A DNA stretch of 64,000 nt from Paraburkholderia dioscoreae (GCF_902459535.1 NZ_LR699554.1:2728001-2792000); one strand, 5' to 3'; counted from the stretch's first letter, positions 19,112-27,300 are shown. The notes: generated by a model not told the origin, from the sequence alone. Program-made: numbers and translations.

Positions 19112-19528
19112 TCAATCCCGTGTCATTGCAAACAGTTCGCTACGTAGTGCGGCCGCGCGCCGCTCGCCAAAGCGGTGCTCGAATTCGGCTTGCGCGGCAT
19201 ACCAGTGTTCACGGCCTGCCTTGAGCCGCTCCTCGCCTGCGGCGGTGAGCGCGATTGTCAGCGCCCGTGCGTCGGCACCGAGTGCCTCGCTCGACACGAG
19301 GCCGTTGCGGCGCAGCGGCTGGATCGTGCGGACCAGGGTCGTGCGTTCCATGCGCATGGCCTCGGCCATTTGCTTCATTGTCATGGGGCCGGTGCGTTTG
19401 AGCCGCCCCAGCAGCGAAAACTGCGTAATGGTCAGCCCAACATTGCCCAGATGCCGGTCGTAAATCTGCGAGACATAACGCGCGGCCTGGCGGATGGCAA
19501 AACAGTCGTCGTCGATTAGCCCTTCCAT
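19112..19528 (-). CDS. MarR-family regulator, proximal to emrA (copy 1)
   Basis: The 138-residue protein has the MarR winged helix with the recognition part MTMKQMAEAMRMERTTLVRTI at about 50-70 and a conserved N-terminal Cys in DDDCFAIRQAARYV, a position used for redox or electrophile sensing in some relatives. The start at 19528 is chosen because the longer frame would run through the operator at 19550-19563. It is a close paralogue of the next regulator upstream and very likely represses the emrAB-nodT pump and itself. Confidence 0.88.
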   Translation of the reverse strand: MEGLIDDDCFAIRQAARYVSQIYDRHLGNVGLTITQFSLLGRLKRTGPMTMKQMAEAMRMERTTLVRTIQPLRRNGLVSSEALGADARALTIALTAAGEERLKAGREHWYAAQAEFEHRFGERRAAALRSELFAMTRD

Positions 19529-19549
19529 TGCTGGACTTCCTCGTGAGTG

Positions 19550-19563
19550 AGTGCGTATGCACA
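19550..19563. promoter_or_regulatory. MarR-type operator, site 2 (marR copy 1)
   Basis: AGTGCGTATGCACA lies 21 bases upstream of the first marR start. A weaker partial copy, GCACGTATGC, follows at 19573-19582. Confidence 0.7.
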
Positions 19564-19609
19564 CAAACAGGCGCACGTATGCCCCAGTGAACGAGCGCGG
19601 ACGCCTCAG

Positions 19610-20032
19610 CTAGCCGGTGATGCTGAACAGCTCGGCGCGCAGCGTTTTGGCGCGCGCATGGCCGAACTTCTTTTCGAACTCGTCCTGCGCGGCACGCCAC
19701 GCAATGGCGGCCTGGTCGAACGTTGCTTCGCCCTTCTCCGTCAGGCTGAACAGCAACGTGCGGCCGTCATGCTCCGCGGATTCCGCAACCACCAGACCGT
19801 CGCGCTGCAAAGGCTTCATGGCACGGACCAGCGTGGTGCGTTCCATCACCATTGCGTCCGCCAGATCCAGCATGGGCAGATTCGGCGTGCGCGCGAGCTT
19901 GGCGAGAATCGTGAACTGCGCAGCCGTCAACCCGACGGCACTGAGATGGCGCTCGTAGATTTGCGTGACGTGCCGCGCCGCCTGGCGCAGCGCGAAACAG
20001 TTGCATTCGTCGTAAGAGAGAGGACGGTTCAT
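19610..20032 (-). CDS. MarR-family regulator (copy 2)
   Basis: The 140-residue protein is alignable end to end with the adjacent MarR protein: CFALRQAARHVTQIYERHL versus CFAIRQAARYVSQIYDRHL, and MERTTLVRAMKPLQRDGLV versus MERTTLVRTIQPLRRNGLV. It has two Cys near the N-terminus (DECNC). The ATG at 20032 is chosen because an earlier in-frame start at 20068 would place the operator inside the coding region. It lies 67 bases after the tolC-like gene of the peptide export operon and 81 bases before copy 1. A tandem duplication is the simplest origin. Confidence 0.88.
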   Translation of the reverse strand: MNRPLSYDECNCFALRQAARHVTQIYERHLSAVGLTAAQFTILAKLARTPNLPMLDLADAMVMERTTLVRAMKPLQRDGLVVAESAEHDGRTLLFSLTEKGEATFDQAAIAWRAAQDEFEKKFGHARAKTLRAELFSITG

Positions 20033-20047
20033 GATGCGCAGTCTATA

Positions 20048-20061
20048 TGTGCATACGCACA
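20048..20061. promoter_or_regulatory. MarR-type operator, site 3 (marR copy 2)
   Basis: TGTGCATACGCACA, which reads TGTGCGTATGCACA on the minus strand, lies 15 bases upstream of the second marR ATG and 38 bases after the tolC-like stop. Confidence 0.72.
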
Positions 20062-20099
20062 GAGTCAAGTTTCGCTGGCTTGAACACTCTGTTGCGCAT

Positions 20100-21404
20100 T
20101 CAATGCACCAGCATGTCGTTGATCTGGACCACGTCGGTGATGCTCAGGGCGGCCGTGTCGCCCTTGAGTTGCATCAGCGCGCCGATGGCGTCGTAGCGGG
20201 CGGCCAGCAAATCGCGTTGCGAGGAATAAAGCGCATCGATCGCTCTCAGTACGTCGCTGGCCGTTCGGCTCCCTACCCGAAAGCCAATTCGGGTTGCCGC
20301 CAGCACCTCTCGCGAAGAGGCCACGAGGTGCGTGAGCAGATCGATTCGCGTGCGTCCATACTGATAGCGGCTGTAATCGTCGCGCGCCGCGGCCGCGGCG
20401 TCGCGCGACGCGCCCGCAAGGCCCTCTTGCGCCTTGTCTTCCAGCGCGGACGACGCCCTCACCTTGGCCTGTGTCTCACCGCCGGAGAAAACCGGGATCG
20501 AGATGGCGAGCATGCCCGTTGTCGTCGTGGTGGGACGCGAGTAGCCGGATGCCGCGCCGGCCGGGGTATAGCTTCCGGTCAGATAAACCGAGGGCAGATG
20601 TGCCGACGTGGCCTTGCTCACCTCCATTTTTGCAATCTGCCAGTCCAGTTGTTTGAGTTGAACCTCGAACGCATGATCTCTGGCCTGGCCGGCCCACGCC
20701 TCGATGTCTTCAGGCTCCAGGCGCGGCATCGGCAACGAGTCAGGCAAACGCGCGAGCGTTTCGAAGGGCACGCCGGTGGCTTGCGCGAATGCCCTGCGCT
20801 TCGCACGCAAGGTATTTTCCGCATCCATCTGCTCCAGCGCGATCTTCTCACGCGCGGTCTGGGCGTCGCGCAGATCGATCAGCGTCGCTTCGCCCCCCGC
20901 TTTGCCCCGGTTGATCAATTGAAGTTGCTGATCGACAGCGTTCGCGTATTCGCTGACGCGTCTCAATTCGTCTTCGGCAACGAGCGCTTCGAAGTACACG
21001 CGCACGGCCCGCAGAATCGCGGCCTGTTGCGCCGCATTCACTTCGACCGTGCCGCGAGCTTCGACGAAATCCGCCTGCCTGTAGTTGCTCCATTTCGTCC
21101 AGTCGAACAACGGCTGCGCGATATTGATGGTCCATCCCGACTGCCAGTAGGTCGTCTTCGGAAAACCATCCGTCGCTATGCTGTTATAGGTGCGCCCCCA
21201 ACCTGCGGAAATCTGTGGCAACATCCCGGCGCGCGCCTGCGGGACGGCCTGCTGTGCCGCCGCGTAGCCGGCGCGCGCCTGCGCAAGGTTGGAGTCGCGG
21301 CCGAGCGTCTGTTGCGTTACGGTGAGAAGGTCGGTCGCAAACGCGGGACTCGCAATGGCGCACAACAGACTGATCGCAACGTGCGCGAGACGGAACTCAA
21401 ACAT
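20100..21404 (-). CDS. TolC-family outer-membrane channel of the peptide export operon
   Basis: The 434-residue protein has a signal peptide (FEFRLAHVAISLLCAIASPA, cut near FA-TD) and two homologous helical-barrel repeats of the TolC fold (PQARAGMLPQISAGWGRTYN, RQADFVEARGTVEVNAAQQ). It has no lipobox, unlike the NodT protein further downstream. It overlaps the C39 ABC transporter gene by 8 bases, so it is the dedicated outer-membrane exit for that exporter. It is the last gene of the cluster. Confidence 0.9.
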   Translation of the reverse strand: MFEFRLAHVAISLLCAIASPAFATDLLTVTQQTLGRDSNLAQARAGYAAAQQAVPQARAGMLPQISAGWGRTYNSIATDGFPKTTYWQSGWTINIAQPLFDWTKWSNYRQADFVEARGTVEVNAAQQAAILRAVRVYFEALVAEDELRRVSEYANAVDQQLQLINRGKAGGEATLIDLRDAQTAREKIALEQMDAENTLRAKRRAFAQATGVPFETLARLPDSLPMPRLEPEDIEAWAGQARDHAFEVQLKQLDWQIAKMEVSKATSAHLPSVYLTGSYTPAGAASGYSRPTTTTTGMLAISIPVFSGGETQAKVRASSALEDKAQEGLAGASRDAAAAARDDYSRYQYGRTRIDLLTHLVASSREVLAATRIGFRVGSRTASDVLRAIDALYSSQRDLLAARYDAIGALMQLKGDTAALSITDVVQINDMLVH

Positions 21405-23514
21405 GGGCCGGCTCCGGCAGACGATGCGGATGATCGGGCATTTCGCGCACCAGCGCGCCGTCCATCAGACGATAGCGAACATCGAACGCGGCCGCCAGTG
21501 ACCGGTCGTGTGTAATCACCACGACCGTGCAATCCAGCCGGCGCAGCAAAGCGGCTACGTGTTGCACCGAAGCCGGATCGAGATTGGACGTCGGTTCGTC
21601 GAGCAGCAGCAGACTGCGGCCCTGATAAAGCGCGCGGGCCAGCAGCAATCGTTGCCGCTGGCCCGCCGAAATGTTCGCGATCGTGTCGCTAATGACGGTT
21701 CGTGTGCGCATCGGCAGACGCATGACGTCCTGTAGTAAGCCCACGTCTTCGAGTAGCGCGTGCACGCGGTCTTCATCGATGCTGCCCGCAAACAAGGTGA
21801 TGTTTTCGGCAATCGAGCCATGCAGAATCAGGTCGCCCTGACGCATGTGCGCGGCATGCCGGCGGATCTCGTCGACGCTCAGATTGGGCCACGCAATGCC
21901 GTTCAGCGCTATCTGGCCTTCCTGAAGCGGTTCGGAAGCCGACAGCAATTTGAACAACGTCGATTTCCCCGCACCGGACGGCCCGGTAATGGCGATCTTG
22001 TCGCCGTGCCGGATATCGATGCTCACGTCCCGTAGAACCGGCTGGTCGGAAACGCCGTAGCGAAACGTCACATTCCGCACTTCAATCCGCTCGAACATGC
22101 GTATCTCGGTCACGCGGTTGCAGTCGGCAAGCGGCGTATACCGCTCTTCTTCGCACTCGACGATATCCGCCACGCGCGCGGTCGGCACACTCAGCATGAA
22201 GTAGGCAAACGCACCGTTGACCGCGTGTGCAAAGCGCTCGGACATCAGCGACTTGTAGATCAGAAACGAATAGAAAACGCCCACGGATACAGTGCCCGCC
22301 AGCATCAGTCGCGCGGCGAACCAGGTGATCGCAATCGTGTCCGCGTACTGCACCAGCTTGAGAATTGCGTCGCGAGCGCTGGTCAGCCGGTTACTCGCCA
22401 GCAGCGCGCTCACATATTCCTTGTACTTGATCATGAAGAGCGCCGTGCGGCGCGTCTCGCCCTGGGCGAGCTTGATCAGGCTCGCTGCGCGGATCGTCTC
22501 GATCAATGCATCGTCGCAACGCGCCGACGTCTCGAGCACCAGTGCGTGGTTGTCCCGCATGCGGGCGAACATGCCCAGCGCGACCGCAAGATAGACGACG
22601 AACATGCCCACCGCGACGGCCGTCAGCATGCGGCTTTGCACGAGCATCAGAATGAGTGCGAGCGACCCCACGGCGACGTCGATGCACATCGACGTCACGG
22701 TACGGGTGGCGTATACGCTGATTTCGTCCTGCGCCTTGATGCGCGCGAAAACGTCGCCGACATGGCGCTTCTCGAACCACGACATGGGATTGCGCAGAAG
22801 ATGACCGAGCAGCCCCTCGGTCGTGTTGATCTGCGTAAGCTGATGCAGCAATTCGACAAGGCGCGTTTCCACATACTGGCTGAGCGCACCGACCGCGAAG
22901 ATGCCGGCAAATGTCAGCACGAGCACGCCCAGCAGATTGATGTTGTCAGCCGAGACCACGTAGTCGAGTACGAGATTGCCCAGATAGGGCATGGCGAGGA
23001 TCGCGAACTGGCTGCCCAGCGCGACGAACATGACTTTCGCCAGTTGCTTGCGCAGTGCGGGATTCAACGCCCGCACGCGCGCCAGTGCGCCGGGCACCTG
23101 CGATTTCGCGCGAATGCGCGGCATTGAAGGCGTGGCGGAGCATTCGAGCAGATAGCCGGACACGCTCGCCACGAACGTATCCATCGAGACCCGCCGCCGG
23201 CCGCTGGCAGGATCGACAACCTGAACGTAGCCATGACCGCACTTCTCGAACACCACGAAATGCGCGCCGCCAAAGTGAAGAATCGAGCCTCGCCTGACCG
23301 ACGGCAGATCCGCGACGTCGAACCGGTAAGCCTGCACGGCGAGGCCGAATTCGGTCGCCACGTCGTACAGGTCCATCAAGGACAGGCCGTTCGCCGATAT
23401 CGGCCTGAATGCGGACAACTCGCGCACTTCGGTGGCTCGGCCCAGGTGCGAGAGCACCATGGCCAGGCAGGCATAGCCGCATTCCGCGACTTCGTTCTGA
23501 TAAATCGTTCGCAC
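21397..23514 (-). CDS. Peptidase C39-containing ABC exporter (CvaB/bacteriocin type)
   Basis: The 705-residue protein has three parts. An N-terminal C39 cysteine peptidase at 1-130 has Q6, nucleophile C12 (NEVAECGYACLAMV), H85 (GGAHFVVF) and D101 (VVDPASG), all in the expected places. A membrane domain spans about 160-440. The ATPase has Walker A GPSGAGKST at 511-519, signature SAGQR at 616-620 (SGGQ is usual) and Walker B LLLLDEP near 636-641. Such proteins cut Gly-Gly leaders and export the core peptide. The intact triad predicts an active peptidase. It lies 12 bases after the HlyD-like gene. Its substrate is proposed to be the Cys-rich peptide at 25895-26047. Confidence 0.94.
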   Translation of the reverse strand: MRTIYQNEVAECGYACLAMVLSHLGRATEVRELSAFRPISANGLSLMDLYDVATEFGLAVQAYRFDVADLPSVRRGSILHFGGAHFVVFEKCGHGYVQVVDPASGRRRVSMDTFVASVSGYLLECSATPSMPRIRAKSQVPGALARVRALNPALRKQLAKVMFVALGSQFAILAMPYLGNLVLDYVVSADNINLLGVLVLTFAGIFAVGALSQYVETRLVELLHQLTQINTTEGLLGHLLRNPMSWFEKRHVGDVFARIKAQDEISVYATRTVTSMCIDVAVGSLALILMLVQSRMLTAVAVGMFVVYLAVALGMFARMRDNHALVLETSARCDDALIETIRAASLIKLAQGETRRTALFMIKYKEYVSALLASNRLTSARDAILKLVQYADTIAITWFAARLMLAGTVSVGVFYSFLIYKSLMSERFAHAVNGAFAYFMLSVPTARVADIVECEEERYTPLADCNRVTEIRMFERIEVRNVTFRYGVSDQPVLRDVSIDIRHGDKIAITGPSGAGKSTLFKLLSASEPLQEGQIALNGIAWPNLSVDEIRRHAAHMRQGDLILHGSIAENITLFAGSIDEDRVHALLEDVGLLQDVMRLPMRTRTVISDTIANISAGQRQRLLLARALYQGRSLLLLDEPTSNLDPASVQHVAALLRRLDCTVVVITHDRSLAAAFDVRYRLMDGALVREMPDHPHRLPEPAHV

Positions 23515-23526
23515 AAGGCCCCCTGA

Positions 23527-24732
23527 TTAGCCTCTGATCATGCGGAAAAGCGGCGCCAACACCCATTCGGCAATCGTTCTACGCTCGATGACGATGCTCG
23601 CCGTGGCCCGCATGCCGGGCAAAATATCGAAATGCTGTTTGCCGTAGTCGAACGTCTTGCCGCGCAGCGTCGCCCACGCCAGGTAGTCGCCGTCTCCGCC
23701 CGCTTGAGCGGCAAGGGAGCCTGGCACGCCCGGAAGAGAGGGAGACGACTGCATGGTCGTGTCCGATATGGCGTCGATGCGTGCTTCGTAGCTGCCGAAT
23801 TTCGCGTAGGGAAACGCGTCGAATTTGAGCCGTACAATCTGGCCTTTCTCGACGAAGCCTCGACGGCGCGACGGAATGCGCAGCGCCGCCCGCAATGCGC
23901 CCTTGTCGTCTGTCGCAATGACGAGCGCGATGTCGGAGGCTTCCAGCGTATGGCCCGCCACGAGCCTGGAAAACGTGACGACGCCTGCCTGCGGCGCTGA
24001 GATCGTTGCGTCCTGGCGCGACTGTTCGAAGCGCATCTGGATTTCCTGAATGCTTTGTTCGTGCCGCGCGTCGTTCTCTTTCAGTTGTGCATTGAGGTCG
24101 ATCAGCGTGCCGCTCAGCGTGGAAATCTCGCCGAGCAATTGTTCGCGGCGCGCCACGCCCTGGGCAATGGCGACCTTGACCTGATGTTCGTCGGCACTCG
24201 CCTGCTCGATACGATCGGCGGTGACGTAGTCCGACACCGACTTGAGGCGCACGAGTTTTTGCTGCGATTCGCCGGAAAGCTGGCGGTTCTGGGTGATCTG
24301 CTCATCCAGCGCAACGAGTTCCGCTTTACGGCTCGATCCGGTCAGCAGCGAAGCATCCCGCTGCGCGGTGAGCTGTGCCTTGCGCTGCGCGTATTGCGCG
24401 TCTGCCACACGAATCTGCTCGTCGCGCATTTGCGAATCGAACAGGGTGCGCTGCCGGCCGTCGCTCGACAACGACAGGTCGCGCTGCAAGGTGAACAAGG
24501 GCGACCCCGAAGTCACGCGCTCCGAAGGACGCACGTACACCGACGTCACGAGTCCGCTCAAACCACGTACCTTCACTTCTGATGGCGATACGATTTCGCA
24601 CTGCACGTCCTGCTTGAGTTCCACTTCATGCAGAAAGCCGAAGCCGATAGCGACGACCACGATCGCCGATGTGGCATAGGCGATCCATCGCCAGGAAATG
24701 TCCTGGTACTGCGGAATACTGGTTGGGTCCAT
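23527..24732 (-). CDS. HlyD-family adaptor of the C39 export system (CvaA-like)
   Basis: The 401-residue protein has a short cytoplasmic N-terminus and one membrane helix at about 16-34. A split lipoyl motif follows (VRGLSGLVTSVYVRPSERV, then DATISAPQAGVVTFSRLVAG) around a long charged coiled coil at about 90-250. It resembles CvaA and the adaptors of class II microcin exporters rather than the EmrA protein 5 kb away. It is 12 bases from the ABC gene and 61 bases after the acyltransferase. It would link the ABC exporter to the TolC-like channel. Confidence 0.9.
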   Translation of the reverse strand: MDPTSIPQYQDISWRWIAYATSAIVVVAIGFGFLHEVELKQDVQCEIVSPSEVKVRGLSGLVTSVYVRPSERVTSGSPLFTLQRDLSLSSDGRQRTLFDSQMRDEQIRVADAQYAQRKAQLTAQRDASLLTGSSRKAELVALDEQITQNRQLSGESQQKLVRLKSVSDYVTADRIEQASADEHQVKVAIAQGVARREQLLGEISTLSGTLIDLNAQLKENDARHEQSIQEIQMRFEQSRQDATISAPQAGVVTFSRLVAGHTLEASDIALVIATDDKGALRAALRIPSRRRGFVEKGQIVRLKFDAFPYAKFGSYEARIDAISDTTMQSSPSLPGVPGSLAAQAGGDGDYLAWATLRGKTFDYGKQHFDILPGMRATASIVIERRTIAEWVLAPLFRMIRG

Positions 24733-24793
24733 GACTGTCCTGCCGTCTCTCTTCCGAAGACGAGATGGGTATTTCCGGCGCTAGCCGCGTGAA

Positions 24794-25747
24794 TTATCTG
24801 GCCGGCGCAAATGCGTACATTGAAGGATGTCCGGCAATCAGCGAGCGTGAATAGTTGTCTCTCAGACCCTTCTCTATACAGTCGGCGACACGCTGCGGCG
24901 CATCGCTACGCGCCAGTTCGAGCGGATCGAATACAACGGCGCTAAAACGCCCATGTTCGAAGCGCAGATAGAACGGCAACAGCAGCGCGTCGAGCGGCGC
25001 GCCCATGCGAAATACGCCGTTATGAATTCGCGCTGAGCGGCCGAAAATGGATACGCCGACCGTCTCCATGGGATAGCCGCTCAGCGTGAACGGCGGTGCA
25101 TCGGAGAACAGCACGACAACACCGTTGCGTTTGAGCGAGCGCGCCGCACGCAAACCCAATCCGCTGCGGTTCGTTTCGCTATAGGTGTGGAGGATGTCGA
25201 TGTGCGGAATCATCGCCTCATCGCTTCCGTAGATATTCTGCGGAACGCCCGATACGACACCGAGGGACGCGAGACCGAGCTGCTTGCGCAGTTCGTCGAT
25301 CAGGTAAATGTTTGCGTATTGAGAGACGTAATGAAACGGCGAAACGATGACCGGCCGCTCCGGTGTCGCTTTTTTTGCCTTCCTGATGGTCTGCGCCAGA
25401 GTGCTCGCCGCGCGCTGCAAATCCGGCCACGCTTCCGCGCGATTGCGCTGCCGCCCGAAATGTAGCCGCTGATCGATCAGTTTCTCGAGCACCCTGCCCG
25501 GCAGCACGCGGCGTGCATCGATATGTTCGAGCTTCAACACGTCGCGCCCGACTTCCCGCCGCTCAATACCGTTCCAGCGGAGCCTCGCGTTGAAGCGACT
25601 CCTCAAATACCACGCTGAAATAGCAAGCGGCTCGATCGCGCGCAGCGGAATGCGCGAGAGGCAAGCGCCCCGGAGCCGGTCGCGGCTGTGTCTCGCACCG
25701 CGCCCGAAAGTGCCGGGCAACGCGCGCAACGCTTTGAATAACCTCAT
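24794..25747 (-). CDS. LpxL/HtrB-like acyltransferase homologue in the peptide operon
   Basis: The 317-residue protein is about the length of LpxL. The C-terminal half follows that family: SDAPPFTLSG, then VSIFGRSARIHNGVFRMGAPL and LLPFYLRFEHGRFSAVVFDPL. The N-terminus is basic and lacks the usual single hydrophobic anchor. In the catalytic motif HX4(D/E) only His is kept (SPFHYVSQYAN), with Tyr in place of the acid, so it may be inactive or use another residue. The gene lies between the precursor peptide and the exporter and has an AAGGA ribosome site. Acylation of the peptide or of lipid A for self-protection are both possible; this is inference. Confidence 0.7.
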   Translation of the reverse strand: MRLFKALRALPGTFGRGARHSRDRLRGACLSRIPLRAIEPLAISAWYLRSRFNARLRWNGIERREVGRDVLKLEHIDARRVLPGRVLEKLIDQRLHFGRQRNRAEAWPDLQRAASTLAQTIRKAKKATPERPVIVSPFHYVSQYANIYLIDELRKQLGLASLGVVSGVPQNIYGSDEAMIPHIDILHTYSETNRSGLGLRAARSLKRNGVVVLFSDAPPFTLSGYPMETVGVSIFGRSARIHNGVFRMGAPLDALLLPFYLRFEHGRFSAVVFDPLELARSDAPQRVADCIEKGLRDNYSRSLIAGHPSMYAFAPAR

Positions 25748-25809
25748 GCTTGTTCCTTCGTCACGGTGACATAGCCGTTCCGCGGGAACGCCATAATTCG
25801 TCTTCTGAA

Positions 25810-25843
25810 CGCGAAGCCCAACCGTTCACGATCGGGCTTCGCG
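25810..25843. terminator. Intercistronic hairpin after the precursor peptide gene
   Basis: A perfect 10-bp stem (CGCGAAGCCC / GGGCTTCGCG) with a 14-base loop lies between the peptide stop and the acyltransferase start. A smaller palindrome, CGTTCC-GCG-GGAACG, lies at 25776-25790. There is no T run. Such hairpins often lower expression of export genes relative to the precursor or stabilise the precursor mRNA. Confidence 0.45.
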
Positions 25844-25894
25844 AGACTGCGAGCGGACGATCAGTCCACCCTTACACCGCTATCGCGACGCTGC

Positions 25895-26047
25895 TTAGGC
25901 GCGCGAACCCGACTGTGCTGCCGGTGCTGCTGCCGGTGCCTTGGTCGGCGCTGCCGCCTTCGGCGAGCTCGCCGGTGCGCAGCAGCACTTGCAGCAGCCG
26001 CCGGCGATTTTCGATTGAGCCAGTGCGTTACGATCGATCTTTTGCAT
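25895..26047 (-). CDS. Cys-rich double-glycine leader peptide, putative microcin/metal-binding precursor
   Basis: This 50-residue frame starts at an ATG 8 bases after AAAGG. The first 17 residues (MQKIDRNALAQSKIAGG) form a charged leader ending in Gly-Gly with Ile at -4, as C39 peptidases need; the -7 and -12 positions are not the usual hydrophobic ones. The predicted core begins with CCKCCC (residues 18-23) and continues with a 27-residue Ala/Pro/Ser/Lys-rich tail. Cutting after Gly17 would give a 33-residue peptide whose first two residues are Cys. It is the first gene before an acyltransferase, HlyD, C39 ABC and TolC on the same strand, the normal order for a secreted peptide. I recognise no named family. 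Confidence 0.78.
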   Translation of the reverse strand: MQKIDRNALAQSKIAGGCCKCCCAPASSPKAAAPTKAPAAAPAAQSGSRA

Positions 26048-26226
26048 TTTCTTGCCTTTTATTTAAAAAATTAAAGTTAGTACAACTACAGCGACAAACT
26101 ACGACCTACAAACATGGCTTTGCCTCTTGCGAAGCTCGGCCAATCCTTGAATCCTTTAGCGACCCGCTCTGCACGGAGTCTCTGAAGATCGCGACTCCAG
26201 ATCCTGTTGGCGAGCGCCGGTCGACA
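26048..26226 (-). promoter_or_regulatory. AT-rich leader and probable promoter of the peptide operon
   Basis: Bases 26048-26085 are markedly AT-rich (ATTTAAAAAATTAAAG on the plus strand) in an otherwise GC-rich window. Just upstream are short direct repeats (CAACTAC and AAACTAC, 26083-26103). The promoter of the precursor most likely lies here, but no clean -35/-10 pair can be named. No gene is seen in the rest of the interval. Confidence 0.4.
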
Positions 26227-26832
26227 TTAGTGATGCCCGTTCCCGCGCTCCACATCCGACCATGAGACAACCGAATTGCGTGCGTACACCTTCATGGGAA
26301 CGGCATTCATGAACAGCATCAGGCGTTCGGCCCCTTCCGTCTGGTTCGCGGTTGCGATATTCGAAGCGATGCTGTCGTCCGCGGAGGGAGGCGCGTCGCC
26401 GAGAACCAGTTGACCTTTCAACGACGGAATGTCGCGCTGCAGGTAAGCCGCGATGTTCTGATATGACGTGCCTGGCCTCGTGATGGACTGGAGGGCGCCC
26501 CGCTCGCGCACTTGCCAGTTGCCGATACTGGCGCCGGCAGTGAAGCCGGAATAGTTTTGCGTATCCGCCGCCCCTTGCCCCGACGTACGAAACGTACTGA
26601 AAGCGTAGCCGAGCGCCGCCGACGGACTTTGCGCACACGAATTCACGATACATTCGCTCCCAGCGATTGCCTGCCCCGACTCCGTAGCGGAAGCACTCGC
26701 GCCATCGTCACGCTGATCGTTGAACTGGGCGCTGCCATCCATGACGGTCTGCGCATGTCCAGGCGCCGACACACAGACGCCGAGCGCACCTAACATCAGC
26801 GCATGGGTGCGCCGCTGCGCTCGCCTGTTCAT
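26227..26832 (-). pseudogene. Remnant of a fimbrial usher (FimD/PapC-type), N-terminal part only
   Basis: The 201-residue frame begins with a signal peptide (RTHALMLGALGVCVSAPGHA) and then follows the usher N-terminal/barrel-entry region: LGYAFSTFRTSGQG, SGFTAGASIGNWQVRER and YLQRDIPSLKGQLVLGD correspond to the LNIGxWRLR and W/YLxRDIxxLRxxLTxGD blocks of FimD. A complete usher has about 800 residues. Here homology stops soon after LVLGDAPPSADD and the tail is unrelated. No chaperone or pilin gene is near. It is best read as a decayed fragment; a start at 26868 is also possible. Confidence 0.65.
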
Positions 26833-27300
26833 TTCCCGCGTGAATTCGGACTGTCTTTTAGCCGCCATTTCAAAACTACCAATGTTTGTTCTGCGCGTGA
26901 CGATATGCACACCCGCCTGCATGACGACGATGATCGCCCCGCGCAAAAAACATGCGGCAGGTGTCATCGGCGTCGGAACGTTCTTTTCAGGTTGTTCAGG
27001 TTGCCCAGAGCAACGTGTAAAAGTATCCGCGCTGGCGGTCTCGCCAGTTGTAAGATTTCACCGAGAAAACGTCGGAATTTTCCCAAAGATGCCGATAGAT
27101 TGACCGGCGACATTGACGTTGAATGAAACTGACACCGTGTCGAGTGAAGACACCTGCCGAACAGAGATTCGCGCCTCTCAGAAGTGAAAAGCGGAGTTGT
27201 GACCGAAACGGCCGCGACGCTGGTTCGCGGCCTGCAACGTTATGAAGCACTGGAAGAACTACACCGAATATCCGCTGAAAACGGCCTGCGCAGCCCGCAT
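26833..27300. other. Intergenic region, no convincing gene
   Basis: Both strands have only short or overlapping frames without family features. A 7-bp stem (GGCCGCG / CGCGGCC) with a 9-base loop at 27210-27232, downstream of the transglutaminase stop, could be a weak minus-strand terminator. Confidence 0.4.

Noticed and set aside
20031..21515. 494-codon plus-strand frame opposite the tolC-like gene
   Set aside because: Antisense shadow spanning gene boundaries.
25895..26047. Reading the Cys-rich frame as chance low-complexity DNA
   Set aside because: Chance is possible in GCN-rich sequence, but the GG leader, ribosome site, first place in a C39 export operon and matching strand together favour a real gene.
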